In this document: positions 46,796-57,479 of the stretch, in pieces
Layout: the number at the start of each line of letters is the position of its first letter
Numbering within the stretch: position 1 is the first letter of the stretch
Origin: Aedes albopictus
Lineage: Eukaryota > Arthropoda > Insecta > Diptera > Culicidae
Assembly: GCF_035046485.1 (NCBI RefSeq)
Contig: NC_085136.1
Span: 300,544,778-300,608,777 of the forward strand
DNA: 64,000 nucleotides
Direction: 5' to 3'
Made by a program: the position numbers and the translations under genes
The notes under the pieces: generated by a model
What the model saw: only the letters and a program-made list of their open reading frames with translations
Told to the model about the DNA's origin: nothing
Database searches by the model: none

Positions 46796-47482
46796 GGGGA
46801 AAGTGGGGCAATATGCCATTTTTCAAACTTTCATCGTTTTCAATAATATATAGCTTCATTTACTAGGCTTCCAAAGTGTTAACAGCAACTAGACAATATT
46901 TGCTCGATACTTCAGCAAAAATATTCACTAAACTAATGTATTTTCATCGATTTATAGCGATTTCAAAAACTGGTTCGTAAAACGGAAGTGGTGCAAAAAG
47001 GCCACCTGCCATGGGGTAAGATGCCACTTCATGAAAACGTTCACAAATTACGTCCATCATTTTTCGGGAATTTCTGACTCCCTTTGCTCCTCTGGTCCGC
47101 TATTTTCGTATGCTCAATACATGGAGTGTCACCTCTCTCCCCGCTAAACGATGGTCGTCATATTTGAATGACCCCTAACATGAAAAGCGTAGACATCAAC
47201 AACCATGCGCCTCCATGTGTGTCTCAATCTGCTTGGAAACACTTGGCTGATAATAAAATCACCAGAAAACCTTAATTGCAAGTACGAAAAACCGGAAGTT
47301 GATAGTTTTCATTGGGAAATCGAAAGATTTTCCATGGGTATGGCGGCTTAGCTTCTAGAAGAATGTTTTACGTTAACATATCTTGACACCATTCACCTAT
47401 AGTAATGGTCAAATCACATCGAGGAATGATTTTATGAGTTGGGCCATTTTACCCCATCTTGGCATTTTGGGTTTTGTTCCCC
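46796..47482. mobile_element. 687-bp TA-flanked MITE with internal gccat/ggggtaag motifs
   Basis: The ends are short: ggggaa...ttcccc with TA on both sides (46794-46795 and 47483-47484). A motif of the type gtggggcaatatgccatt recurs near 46807, 47013 (tggggtaagatgccact) and inverted near 47443 (ggccattttaccccatcttggc). This subterminal layout parallels 5205-6582. Non-coding. Confidence 0.7.
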
Positions 47483-47484
47483 TA

Positions 47485-47756
47485 GTTGTTGGCATTGCGC
47501 TTCATTCAGCTAATTAAGAGCTACAATATGCACTCATCCGAATCGAGTTGCGACACATAAAAGTAGGAAAAAATTCAACCCAGGTCACTTTATAAATATT
47601 TCAAGCAAAAGCATATACAATTCACATGCCAAATTTGACAGGTATTGGTCCTGTTGTAAGGAGTGTATCGGAAATTAACTGTAAACGTTCAAAATTCTCT
47701 ATCTCGACGCATGGTTGGTTTTTTTTTATTCCGGTTCTTCTATCAAATCTTCACAA
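47485..47756. other. Spacer, nothing recognised
   Basis: AT-rich spacer between two MITEs, without a domain-bearing frame. Confidence 0.4.
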
Positions 47757-47761
47757 TATAG

Positions 47762-47951
47762 TCACAGACAAACAGACGTAATACTTGCGAAATTGCCATC
47801 GACCACGCTTTTACCGATCATTTTAAATCGTCATAGTTGAGACTTTCACAACCAGAGGCGCGCTCATCGTTTTTCTTTGCATTTGACGTTTCACACTAGC
47901 GCCTTCTGTTGACGACGCAGTGTTCGAGGTGTTACGTCTGTTTGTCTGTGA
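47762..47951. mobile_element. 190-bp MITE with perfect 20-bp TIRs
   Basis: The left end (47762-47781) begins tcacagacaaacagac; the right end (47932-47951) is its perfect reverse complement. Flanking direct repeat tatag (47757-47761 and 47952-47956). Non-coding interior. The superfamily is not clear from a 5-bp TSD alone. Confidence 0.87.
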
Positions 47952-48088
47952 TATAGTTAAGTTTGGAACAGCCTGAAAAAATCTGGAAAATGTTTAGTAT
48001 TATTAAAAATATGGTTCAATGAGTTCACCACACAAAATAACAATCTGTGCAAAATATATGTTTTTTCCCTTCTTACACCCATAAGAAG

Positions 48089-48617
48089 TGTCACGACATA
48101 ATCCCTCGTTGTGGCAACACTGGCCAGTCTGACTCTGCATTATCCACTACAAAGGGAGAAACGTCAAACAAGCGATAAGGAAAAAAACAGTGACTATCAT
48201 AAAGTGCTGAGTCAGTGGAAATTTAATCTTTATTCAACGGTGAATTTATTACATTAGATTAACTATTATTATTATACTAAATTGTGAAATATTTACAGTA
48301 TCAATCGAAGTTCTCTACGGAGTTAATTTGTCTATCTAATTTGCATTCATTATTATATAATTGTAAGTATAGACTAGGCTTTTACATATGATGTTATGCA
48401 CGGGAATTAATATGTTAATGAAATTGTAGATCGTACATTGAAAGCGGTGTGGGAATTCGTAAAGGGTCTGAACTTTCGGAAGAGTTTACCAAATTTGTAA
48501 GCATATGATTGAATTAACTAAAAATGAATTTAATCAAATAAAATCTATTTGCAGCTTAAAGCACACTAATACCAAAAGGAAGTGTTTGCTATACGGAGTT
48601 GGTGACGTAACCCTACA
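48089..48617 (+). repeat. BEL/Pao 5' LTR
   Basis: Starts tgtcacgacata and ends gacgtaaccctaca. Contains a TATA-like tatataattg near 48354 and an aataaa near 48538, plausible promoter and polyadenylation signals. The sequence right after it (acaaatttaag) does not begin with the TGG expected of a usual tRNA primer site, so the primer is unclear. Confidence 0.93.
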
Positions 48618-48650
48618 ACAAATTTAAGAAATTTGTACGGGAGCCGAAAG

Positions 48651-50607
48651 ATGGCAGATTCACAGAAGTCCCCCCGCAACTGCCAGTCATGTACAAGGAA
48701 GGATTCTGCGGAAAATGAGATGGTGCAGTGCGGTTCTTGTAAGTTATGGGAACACTTTAGCTGTGCTGGAGTCAATGAAGAGGTCCGCCAACCAGACCGT
48801 ACACCTGCAAGCAGTGTGAAAAGCCCGAGACATCTAATCGCGGAAGGCTTGGAGTTCCTACAGTTGAAGATCGCCCATCTAAAGGCGCGAAAGGTGGCTC
48901 CAAAGCTAGTTCAAAGGCTGCTTCCCGTAAAACGAAGAAAACTCTAGATCCAACTGGAAGTGTGACTTCAAGCGTGCGTGCTGCTATGTTGGCCGAGCAA
49001 CTAAAACTTCTCGAGGAAGAACGGGTCCTGGCCGAGCGAGAGTTGCTTGAGCAAGAAGAAATCAAAAAACGGCAGATGGAGGAACAAGAACGACGTCTTG
49101 AGGAAAAACGGAAGCTAGCGGAGGAAGCAAATCTGCTTCGTGATCGAAAAATGAACGAGGAAATGGAATTGAAGCGTAAGCAGCAGCAAGTAAGAAGAGA
49201 ATCGTTCGAGAAGAGGCAGGAAATCATCCGACAACTGGCAGAAACAAGTAGCAGAAGCAGCTCGGTAGTCAGTTCTAAACAGAAGGTGAAAGATTGGTTA
49301 AACGGACACGACACAGGAAGATCAGATGGAGATATAGCTGGACAAGTGAATACCTTGAATCAGATCCCAGAAGACCCGGTCAATATTCCCTCGGCACCGT
49401 TCCCATTGGAACCGTATAATCCAGTCAATCCGCAACCGGTTGGACAAGTGATCGCTTCCAGCATGAATCAGTTCTCCATGCACCCGGTAGATCCTTCGTT
49501 TCTAGCACCAGCTTCGGTGCCTCTCGATCCGGAACATCCCAGACCACTCCGTCATGGATATCAACAACACTCTATCGTCCCGTTAACACCGGTAGTTGCG
49601 TATTCACTTTCGCAAGCGCAAATTGCAGCGCGTCAAGTGCTTGGAAAAGACCTACCTGCGTTTAATGGGAATCCAGAAGACTGGCCTATATTTATTAGTA
49701 ATTTCGAGCAGTCTTCAGCTACGTGCGGTTACTCTGACGCGGAAAACTTAGTTCGTCTCCAGCGAAGCTTAAAAGGTCACGCACTGGAGTCAGTAAAAAG
49801 TCGACTACTCTTGCCCGCGAGCGTACCACACGTTATACAAACTCTTCGTACGTTATATGGGAGACCAGAGCTCATCATACGCTCGCTGATGAGTAAAATT
49901 CAGCACGTTGCAGCACCAAGGCACGACCGACTAGAAACATTGATTCAGTTTGGCCTGTCGGTCCAAAACTTTGTAGACCACCTTAAGGCAGCCAACCACC
50001 AGAACCATCTATCAAATCCAGTACTGATGCAGCAGCTGGTGGAAAAGTTACCTGGATCGATGAAATTGGACTGGGCCGTCTTCAAAAACAAAAATCAGCC
50101 AGCAAACCTTGAGACGTTCGGAGATTTTATGTCCGGACTGGTTACTGCTGCTAGCGAGGTGTCGTTCGATCTACCTGGGTTGAGCAACAACATTTCCAAG
50201 AACGACAGACATAAGCCCAGAGATTTTGGCGCTGTTTATTCACACTCCGGTGAACGAGCTCCGTTCACTTCTACCGATGGCGCACCTAACAACACAAAGG
50301 CAAGCAAGCCGTGTGCAGCCTGTGGGCGAGCCGGCCATCGAGTGTCCGATTGCCATCAGTTCCAAAATGCTAGTGTGGATGAACGCTGGGAACTAGTTCA
50401 ACAGAAGGGATTGTGCCGCACTTGTCTCAACAGTCACGGAAAGTGGCCTTGCCGGTCCTGGAATTCTTGTGGGATCGAAGAATGTCGTCAAAAACACCAC
50501 ACCCTTCTGCATACAGACTCTCCTCGTCTAGAAAACTTGGGTATCTCAGCAAGTCACGTGTCCTCCGAAGAGTTCAAATGGCCACTCTTTCGAATCGTAC
50601 CTGTGAC
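48651..50607 (+). pseudogene. BEL/Pao Gag with PHD finger, frameshifted
   Basis: Known role: the structural polyprotein of the retrotransposon particle. Start chosen at the ATG at 48651. Residues 11-38 give a PHD-type zinc finger (C11, C14, C27, C30, H35, C38). The last CxxC pair (YTCKQC, 48800-48817) is in another frame, so a frameshift lies at about 48780-48800. Downstream the frame is open to the MITE: a charged coiled coil (about 48990-49250), a Pro-rich linker, a DUF1759-like Gag core (about 49640-50180; FNGNPEDWPIFISNF), and a canonical CCHC knuckle (50312-50353; CAACGRAGHRVSDC) followed by a Cys/His-rich tail. The MITE at 50608 cuts gag from pol. Without the frameshift it would be about 650 residues, normal for the family. 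Confidence 0.9.
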
Positions 50608-50991
50608 CAGGCTTGTCCGCACTCAGCGCATGAAAATTCTGCTCTTTTGATTTACACCACCAAAACCATCGTATCAATGCAATCTTCCTACCTTATCTGA
50701 TAGAAGGATGTTGAAATATTCTAAACGTCATTTGGAACTGTCAAAAAATTGCACCGCAGTGCCACACTGTGCGCGCAAAGAGAATTTCACCCGGGTGAAT
50801 TCACCCCAGTGATTTTCTCTTTGCACGCTCAGTGCGGCACTGCGGTGCGATTTTTTGACAGTTTGAAATGACATTTCGGATATTTAAACATCCTTCTATC
50901 AAGTAAGATAGAAAGATTACATAAATACAATGGTTTTGGTGGTGTAAATCAAAAGAGCAGAATTTTCATGCGCTCAGTGCGGACAAGCCTG
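50608..50991. mobile_element. 384-bp foldback hAT-like MITE inside the BEL element
   Basis: The whole element is an inverted repeat: it starts caggcttgtccgcac, and the right end is the inverse, with arms of nearly 190 bp meeting at gggtgaattcaccc. A perfect 8-bp TSD, cctgtgac, lies at 50600-50607 and 50992-50999. It contains an ATG (50968) in frame with pol and a TGA (50648) that ends the gag frame. It is younger than the BEL insertion. Confidence 0.93.
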
Positions 50992-53900
50992 CCTGTGACT
51001 CTCTTCAACAACGACAACTCGCAAACAATTTTCGCATTCATAGACGAGGGCTCTTCGTATACACTGCTAGAAGAATCTGTCGCAACGCAGCTGGAAACCA
51101 GTGGTCAAATAGAACCCCTCACACTCCAGTGGACCGGAAACGTGAAACGTGTGGAACCGAAGTCACAGCGTGTACAAATTGAAATCTCCGGAAGAAGTTG
51201 CGCTACACGATACAAGCTGATGGACGCTCGTACTGTTGGTCGCTTAGTCCTTCCCTCTCAAACACTTAACTATGGAGCCCTAGCAAAACGATTTCCTCAT
51301 CTACGAGGCCTCCCGTTGAACGACTACGAACTTATACAGCCGAAACTGCTAATAGGTCTGGACAATTTGAGACTGTGTGTGCCGCTGAAGTTGCGAGAAG
51401 GAAGACCCTCCGATCCTATTGGTGCGAAATGTCGGCTGGGTTGGAGCATTTATGGGTGCATTCCTGGGCAGTCGTCAAAAACGGCAGTTGTTAGTCTTTA
51501 CGTTGCGGCGGCACCCGATCAGGACCGAGAACTAAACGAGCAACTTCGAGATTATTTTGCTCTAGAGAACGTCGGAGTCTCAAATCCATATGAGTACACG
51601 GAGTCTGATGAAGAAAAAAGGGCCAAAAAACTGTTGGTAGATACGACGCAACGCGTTCAATCTGGATGCGCATTCGAGACTGGCCTGCTGTGGAAATCTG
51701 ATCATCCGGACTTTCCAGATAGTTATCCAATGGCGTTACGGCGTTTGGAGGCTCTCGAGCGGAAGCTCCAAATGGAACCAGCACTAGGACAGCGGGTGCG
51801 AGAGCAAATTGTAGAATACGAACGTAAGGGCTACGCACATAAAGCCAACTTGATCGAATTGACGTCGGTTGAGGCTGGGCTGATTTGGTACCTTCCCCTA
51901 GGCGTAGTCACTAACCCAAGGAAGCCTGAAAAGGTCCGATTAATATGGGATGCGGCGGCTAAGGTAGGCAACATCTCCTTCAATTCCAAGTTGCTGAAAG
52001 GACCCGATCTATTGACTCCGCTTCCAAAAGTGCTCTACCAATTCCGGCAATATCCCGTTGCGGTGTGTGGTGACATCATGGAGATGTTTCACCAAATCAG
52101 AATCCGCTCTCCAGACAACCAATCACAACGGTTCTTGTTCCGTGAAAAACCGACGGACCACCCCAACGTTTACGTAATGGATGTAGCCACGTTCGGGTCC
52201 ACATGCTCTCCAGCCTCCGCACAATTTGTAAAAAATCTCAACGCCGAAAAGTTTTCCTCAGAATATCCACGGGCATCTGCAGCTATAATAAACAAGCATT
52301 ATGTGGATGATTATCTGGATAGCTTCGAAACCATCCACGAGGCTGTCGCCGTAGTGAAGGAGGTGCAGTCAATCCACTCTGAAGGCGGATTTACTCTGCG
52401 ACATTTCCTTTCCAACAAGCTGGAGGTGCTTCAGGAAATAGGAGAAGCTTCCGGAATCGAGCCCAAGGATTTGGACTTGGAAAGAGGAGGAAAGACTGAG
52501 TCGGTGCTCGGGATTAAGTGGATGCCGCAGGAGGATGTTTTTGTATACTCATTTGGTTTGAGAGAAGACCTGTAATACGTTCTCCAGAATGGTCACGTTC
52601 CAACCAAGCGAGAGATTGCCCGGGTAGTCATGAGTCTATTTGACCCACTCGGTTTCATCGCTTTCTTCCTTGTGCATGGGAAAATCCTTCTTCAGGAGCT
52701 CTGGGCTCGAGGAACAGAGTGGGACCAGAAAATACCGGATGATCTATGCGAGCGGTGGCAACAGTGGACGGGCCTATTTGAAGAGTTGAACCGTCTACGC
52801 ATACCACGATGCTATTTTAGTGCAGCAGTCCCTACAGATTTTAATCGTATTCAACTACATCTTTTCGTTGATGCCAGCGAATTAGCGTTTGCTTGTGTGG
52901 TGTACCTCAGCTTGAAAACAGATAATGAAGTACAAGTAGCTCTTGTAGGTGCCAAAGTAAAAGTGGCCCCCATAAAAGCACTCTCCATTCCCCGATTAGA
53001 ATTGAAGGCAGCCTGTCTTGGAGTACGTCTATTGGAAACTATTCAGCAGCAACACAGCCTTTCAGTTTCCAAACGCTACTGCTGGAGCGATTCTGGAACC
53101 GTGCTCGCTTGGATTCGCTCACAAGATCATAGGCGGTACAACAAATTCATCGCTGTACGTGTTGGTGAAATATTGACATCCTCGCAAAAGTCCGAATGGA
53201 GATGGGTACCGTCAAAACTAAATGTTGCGGACTTCGCCACAAAGTGGGGTAACGGCCCAGAGTTGACTACTGACAGTCCATGGTTCCAGGGGCCACACTT
53301 TCTTCGTGATCCAGAAGAGCGTTGGCCGCAACAACGTACGATTACTCCAACGAATGAGGAGCTCCGACCTGCACGTCATCATTTCGTGCATTTTGTTCCT
53401 GTAATGGACTTTTCTCGCTTCAATCGTTGGTCCAAAGTACATCGTGTAACAGCATACGTATTACGATTCATAGAAAATCTCCGTTCAAAAAAGGAAAAAA
53501 AGCTGTTGGAGCTTGGGACCCTCAACAGCAAGGAATTACTGCGAGCTGAACAAGCACTATTCAAGGCGGCACAAAGGGAAATGTTTCCAAAAGAAATTGC
53601 CGCCCTCCTTAGTTATCAAGGCGTACCAGAAAAGCGAGACAACATCGTTGACAAATCCAGCATCATCTACACCAAGTGGCCGTTTATGGACGAGGATGGA
53701 ATTCCACGAAGCCGCGGTCGAATTGCTGCTGCGCCATACGTAACAAACGACGCTAAATTTCCCATAATTCTACCCAAGGAACACCCCGTAACACTACTCC
53801 TTGTAGACTGGTATCACTGCCGGTATCGTCATGCCAATCGGGAAACCATCTTTAACGAAATTCGTCAGCGCTTTGATATTCCAACACTAAGAAGACTTCT

Positions 53901-55056
53901 GGATAAGGTTGCACGGGCCTGCATTTTCTGTCGCATAACGAAGGCTGTACCAAAATCACCATCAATGGCTCCACTTCCCTCAATGCGTGTTACAGCCTTC
54001 ATTCAACCGTTCACCTTCACCGGACTAGATTATTTTGGACCTGTACTGGTTAAGGTGGGCAGAAGCAACGTAAAGCGGTGGATTGCTATCTTCACGTGCC
54101 TCACCATCAGAGCTGTACATATTGAAGTGGTACATTCCCTGGCAACTGAGTCATGTGTTATGGCTGTGCAACGATTCGTGGCACGCAGAGGTTTGCCAAG
54201 AGAATTTTGGACAGACAATGCAACGTGTTTTCACGGAACCAGCAATGAACTAGAAGCGCAAAAGTTGACCAGAAACAAAACGCTCTCCGAAAAATTTACT
54301 ACTGCTGAGACCTCCTGGAGATTCATTCCCCCAGCTGCTCCCCATATGGGCGGAGCATGGGAAAGGATGGTCCGCTCGGTAAAAGTGGCTATTCGAAGCA
54401 TGCTTGACAACCCTCGGAGACCAGATGACGAAACTTTGGAGACAGCCCTTCTCGAGGCGGAGGGAATGATCAACTCAAGACCACTCACCTACATCCCTCT
54501 TGAACATGCTGATCAGGAAGCTCTAACTCCAAATCATTTTCTATTGGGCAGTTCTAGTGGAGCAAAACTGTTACCGATGGATCCTCCAAGCAACCATTCA
54601 CCATTGCGAAGCAGTTGGAAACTTGCTAGGTATATCCGTGATCAGTTCTGGAATAGGTGGCTGAAAGAATACCTTCCTATGATAACACGGAGATGTAAAT
54701 GGTTCGATGACACAAGGGAACTGGCAGTAGACGACTTAGTTATGGTTGTTAATGGGACTACTAGGAATCAATGGATTCGTGGGCGAATCGAAGAAGTGTT
54801 TCACGGAAAGGACGGTAGAGTAAGGCAGGCGTTGGTCCGAACATCGACGGGAACAATACGACGACCAGCGGTGAAGATTGCTGTATTGGATGTCGAGGGA
54901 AACTGTAACCCAAGCACTAGCGTCCATGATGCCTTGGACCCTCTAGTGGGATTACGGGCGGGGGTATGTCACGACATAATCCCTCGTTGTGGCAACACTG
55001 GCCAGTCTGACTCTGCATTATCCACTACAAAGGGAGAAACGTCAAACAAGCGATAA
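50992..55056 (+). pseudogene. BEL/Pao Pol (protease, RT, RNase H, integrase), one stop
   Basis: Known role: polyprotein processing, copying RNA to DNA and integrating it. Domains in order: a DUF1758-type aspartic protease with DEGSS (Asp at 51043); reverse transcriptase (about 51895-52400) with VCGDIMEMFHQI, FGSTCSPASAQF and YVDD (52300-52311); RNase H (about 52855-53250; FVDAS, RLELKA, WSDSG); and integrase with an HHCC zinc finger (about 53810-53935) and Asp 54028, Asp 54214, Glu 54361 (49 residues between the last two). The end is DUF5641-like (about 54700-54890). An in-frame TAA at 52573-52575, between RT and RNase H, truncates it. The frame runs 30 codons into the 3' LTR before its stop. 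Apart from the TAA and the MITE separating it from gag, all catalytic residues I can check are intact. Confidence 0.93.
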
Positions 55057-55495
55057 GGAAAAAAACAGTGACTATCATAAAGTGCTGAGTCAGTGGAAAT
55101 TTAATCTTTATTCAACGGTGAATTTATTACATTAGATTAACTATTATTATTATACTAAATTGTGAAATATTTACAGTATCAATCGAAGTTCTCTACGGAG
55201 TTAATTTGTCTATCTAATTTGCATTCATTATTATATAATTGTAAGTAAAGACTAGGCTTTTACATATGATGTTATGCACGGGAATTAATATGTTAATGAA
55301 ATTGTAGATCGTACATTGAAAGCGGTGAGGGAATTCGTAAAGGGTCTGAACTTTCGGAAGAGTTTACCAAATTTGTAAGCATATGATTGAATTAACTAAA
55401 AATGAATTTAATCAAATAAAATCTATTTGTAGCTTAAAGCACACTAATACCAAAAGGAAGTGTTTGCTATACGGAGTTGGTGACGTAACCCTACA
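54967..55495 (+). repeat. BEL/Pao 3' LTR
   Basis: Same length as the 5' LTR and three substitutions from it. It is preceded by a G-rich tract (gggcgggggta, 54956-54966) fitting a polypurine primer. Ends ctaca, followed by the TSD agaag. Confidence 0.93.
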
Positions 55496-55500
55496 AGAAG

Positions 55501-55682
55501 GGTATAAATATCGCTCGAAAAACCGACTTTCGATCCGAGGCCCGGAGGGCCGAGTCTCATATACCAATAAACTCAGCTTGACGAACTGAGCAAATGTCTG
55601 TATGTGTGTGTGTGTATGTGTGTATGTGTGCATGTGTGTGTGTGTGTGTGTATGTGCGTTACAAAAAAAAGTCACGCACGTT
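55501..55682. repeat. Dispersed repeat with (tg)n, interrupted by the BEL element
   Basis: cgagtctcatataccaataa and gacgaactgag, followed by a tg-rich microsatellite (55596-55655), match text near 62085-62165, so this is one member of a dispersed family. Its left part should be the sequence just before 48084. Confidence 0.65.
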
Positions 55683-56375
55683 TCTCAGCCGTCTGTCAAC
55701 CGATTTGAGTTCTCTTGGAAGCAAATGAAAGCTACTACATCCTAGTAGAACGCTATTGAATTTTTTTCGATTGGACGTTTGGTTACCGAGATATCTCTCG
55801 AAGAGTACTTATGAGTCATACTTCTAAACTTTTTAAGATTTTTGACCAAGTGTATCATAATAAATATTTCGACCGTTTGTCAATCGATTTGGGTTCTCTT
55901 GGCACCAAATGAAAGCTACAGCATTCTAGTAGATCGCTCAGAAATTTTATTTCGATTGGACATTTGGTTACAGAGATATCTTTCGAAGAGTACTTCGGAT
56001 TTATACAACTAAACCTTTTGAGATTTTTGACCAAAAGTATCATAATAAATATCTTACCCGTCTGTCAACCGATTTCGGTAATCCTGGCACCAAAGAAAAG
56101 CTACAACATTATAGTAGAACCCTATACAATTTCATTAGGATTGGACATTTGGTTACCGAGATATCTTTCAAAGAGTACTTGGGAGTAATACAGGTTAACT
56201 TTTTGAGAGATTTTTGACCAAGGGTACCATAATAAATATCTCAGCCGTCTGTCAACCGATTTGGGTTCTCTAAGCACCAAATGAAAGCTACAATATGCTT
56301 GTATAAGGCCCTGAAATTTAATTTCGATTCGACATTTGATTACTGAGATATCTTACGAAGAGTATTTCAATAAAT
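55683..56375. repeat. ~185-bp tandem repeat, about four copies
   Basis: The phrase gtctgtcaaccgattt or close variants starts at 55691, 55875, 56060 and 56247, giving a 184-187-bp period. Each unit also carries atgaaagctac, ttggttaccgagatatct and gaagagtactt. Units are diverged but collinear. No gene. Confidence 0.9.
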
Positions 56376-56787
56376 TCTTTTTTTTATATTCACTTGTTAT
56401 CTTGCATTTGTTTTTGACCAGTCTATAAGAAATTATTTTTCAATAAATGATGCAAACCTCATACAACGTGTATACTAGCAGGTTATTGCTTTCAACAAAA
56501 TTATAAATAACAAATTACAAATACACAGGAATTTTATGGAAACTAACAATATGTTAAATGAAAGCTTTGAATTTATATATTGTGGAAAAAATACAAGAAC
56601 CAGACAGCCAAAATAACTAGCTAATGCCAAAACTGATTAGCTATATCATTTTTGTCGTTTTTACACCATAACCATGAATACCAAGTACTTCGGAGCTAAT
56701 TTAATTGACTGATTAAGATATATTAGATAAAGTGTATCTCGCTGATTTTCTTACCTATTTGTTAATCGATTCAAGATCTTTTGGCAG
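56376..56787. other. No gene recognised
   Basis: Strongly AT-rich, nothing identified. Confidence 0.45.
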
Positions 56788-56791
56788 TTAA

Positions 56792-56884
56792 CCCTTATGT
56801 GGCCGACAGGGTACCCGGGTACCCTGCATTAATTTAAAACACACGGTGTAGAAAAAAGCAAAAAGTTTGTCGGACACATAACGG
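56792..56884. mobile_element. 93-bp piggyBac-like MITE
   Basis: TTAA on both sides (56788-56791 and 56885-56888). The ends cccttatgtggccgaca and the inverse of ccgttatgtgtccgaca match imperfectly. TTAA targets with CC-starting ends are typical of piggyBac. A perfect palindrome, gggtacccgggtaccc, lies just inside the left end. Confidence 0.8.
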
Positions 56885-56888
56885 TTAA

Positions 56889-57479
56889 TAAAAGATACAG
56901 TATTCCAGAATATGTAAGCTATTTTTTAAACATTCCATACAAGTGTCTGGCATTTCTGGTAGTTTAGTCCATGGTCCATGATGCTATTTTGGAAACCAAT
57001 CCACTAGATGCCAAATCCACAATATTTTCTAGAACTTTTGGTCAATTACACAAAATAAATATGTTAAATACAAATGATACAACAATAATTTTAATAAGTG
57101 TAAGAAGGGTTCTGTTCACCATAGGTGGATTAAATCGGTTTTTTCTAATTTTTTTTAACGTTTCAATAATTTGCAGCGAAAAAAAAATGTACTGGGAAAG
57201 AGCTGGAACATAATAATTATTATTAGCAGTTATGTACACTTAGACCTGTGCGCCGCCGCCGCCGACACTTTTTGTCCCACGCCGACGCCGACCGAGGTAT
57301 CGGCGGTGCGCCAAACGCCGCCGTTTGTCACGCCGCCGATTTTCATTTTTCGCGCCGGTGATCAGTGCACGAACAAAATTAAGTTTACATAAAGTTGAGA
57401 AAAAAAAAAATACCACGATCACTATCATAAGAGTTCGATTACAATAACTGATTTCTTAACTTTTAGAACCCACATTCAC
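56889..57479. other. No gene recognised; GC-rich patch at 57248-57370
   Basis: The patch holds tandem cgccg/ccgccgac words (cgccgccgccgccgacac, cgccgccg) in AT-rich surroundings. It is probably the end of a GC-rich repeat element. Frames over it on both strands are composition artefacts. Confidence 0.4.

Larger units (their letters stand above)
48089..55495 (+). mobile_element. BEL/Pao LTR retrotransposon, nearly complete
   Basis: 7.4-kb element: 529-bp LTR, gag, pol, 529-bp LTR, flanked by a 5-bp TSD agaag (48084-48088 and 55496-55500). The LTRs begin TG and end CA. By eye the LTRs differ at three positions (near 48370/55248, 48450/55328 and 48552/55430), about 99.4% identity, so it inserted recently. 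BEL/Pao assignment rests on the PHD-bearing Gag, DUF1759-type Gag core, DEGSS protease, YVDD RT, HHCC integrase and DUF5641-like end. There is no envelope frame. It landed in an older dispersed repeat whose right half continues at 55501. Confidence 0.95.

Noticed and set aside
48772..49314. 180-codon Ser/Arg-rich minus frame
   Set aside because: Antisense shadow of the Gag coiled-coil region.
48089..55495. Endogenous retrovirus with envelope
   Set aside because: The domain order is BEL/Pao, and there is no additional frame between integrase and the 3' LTR.
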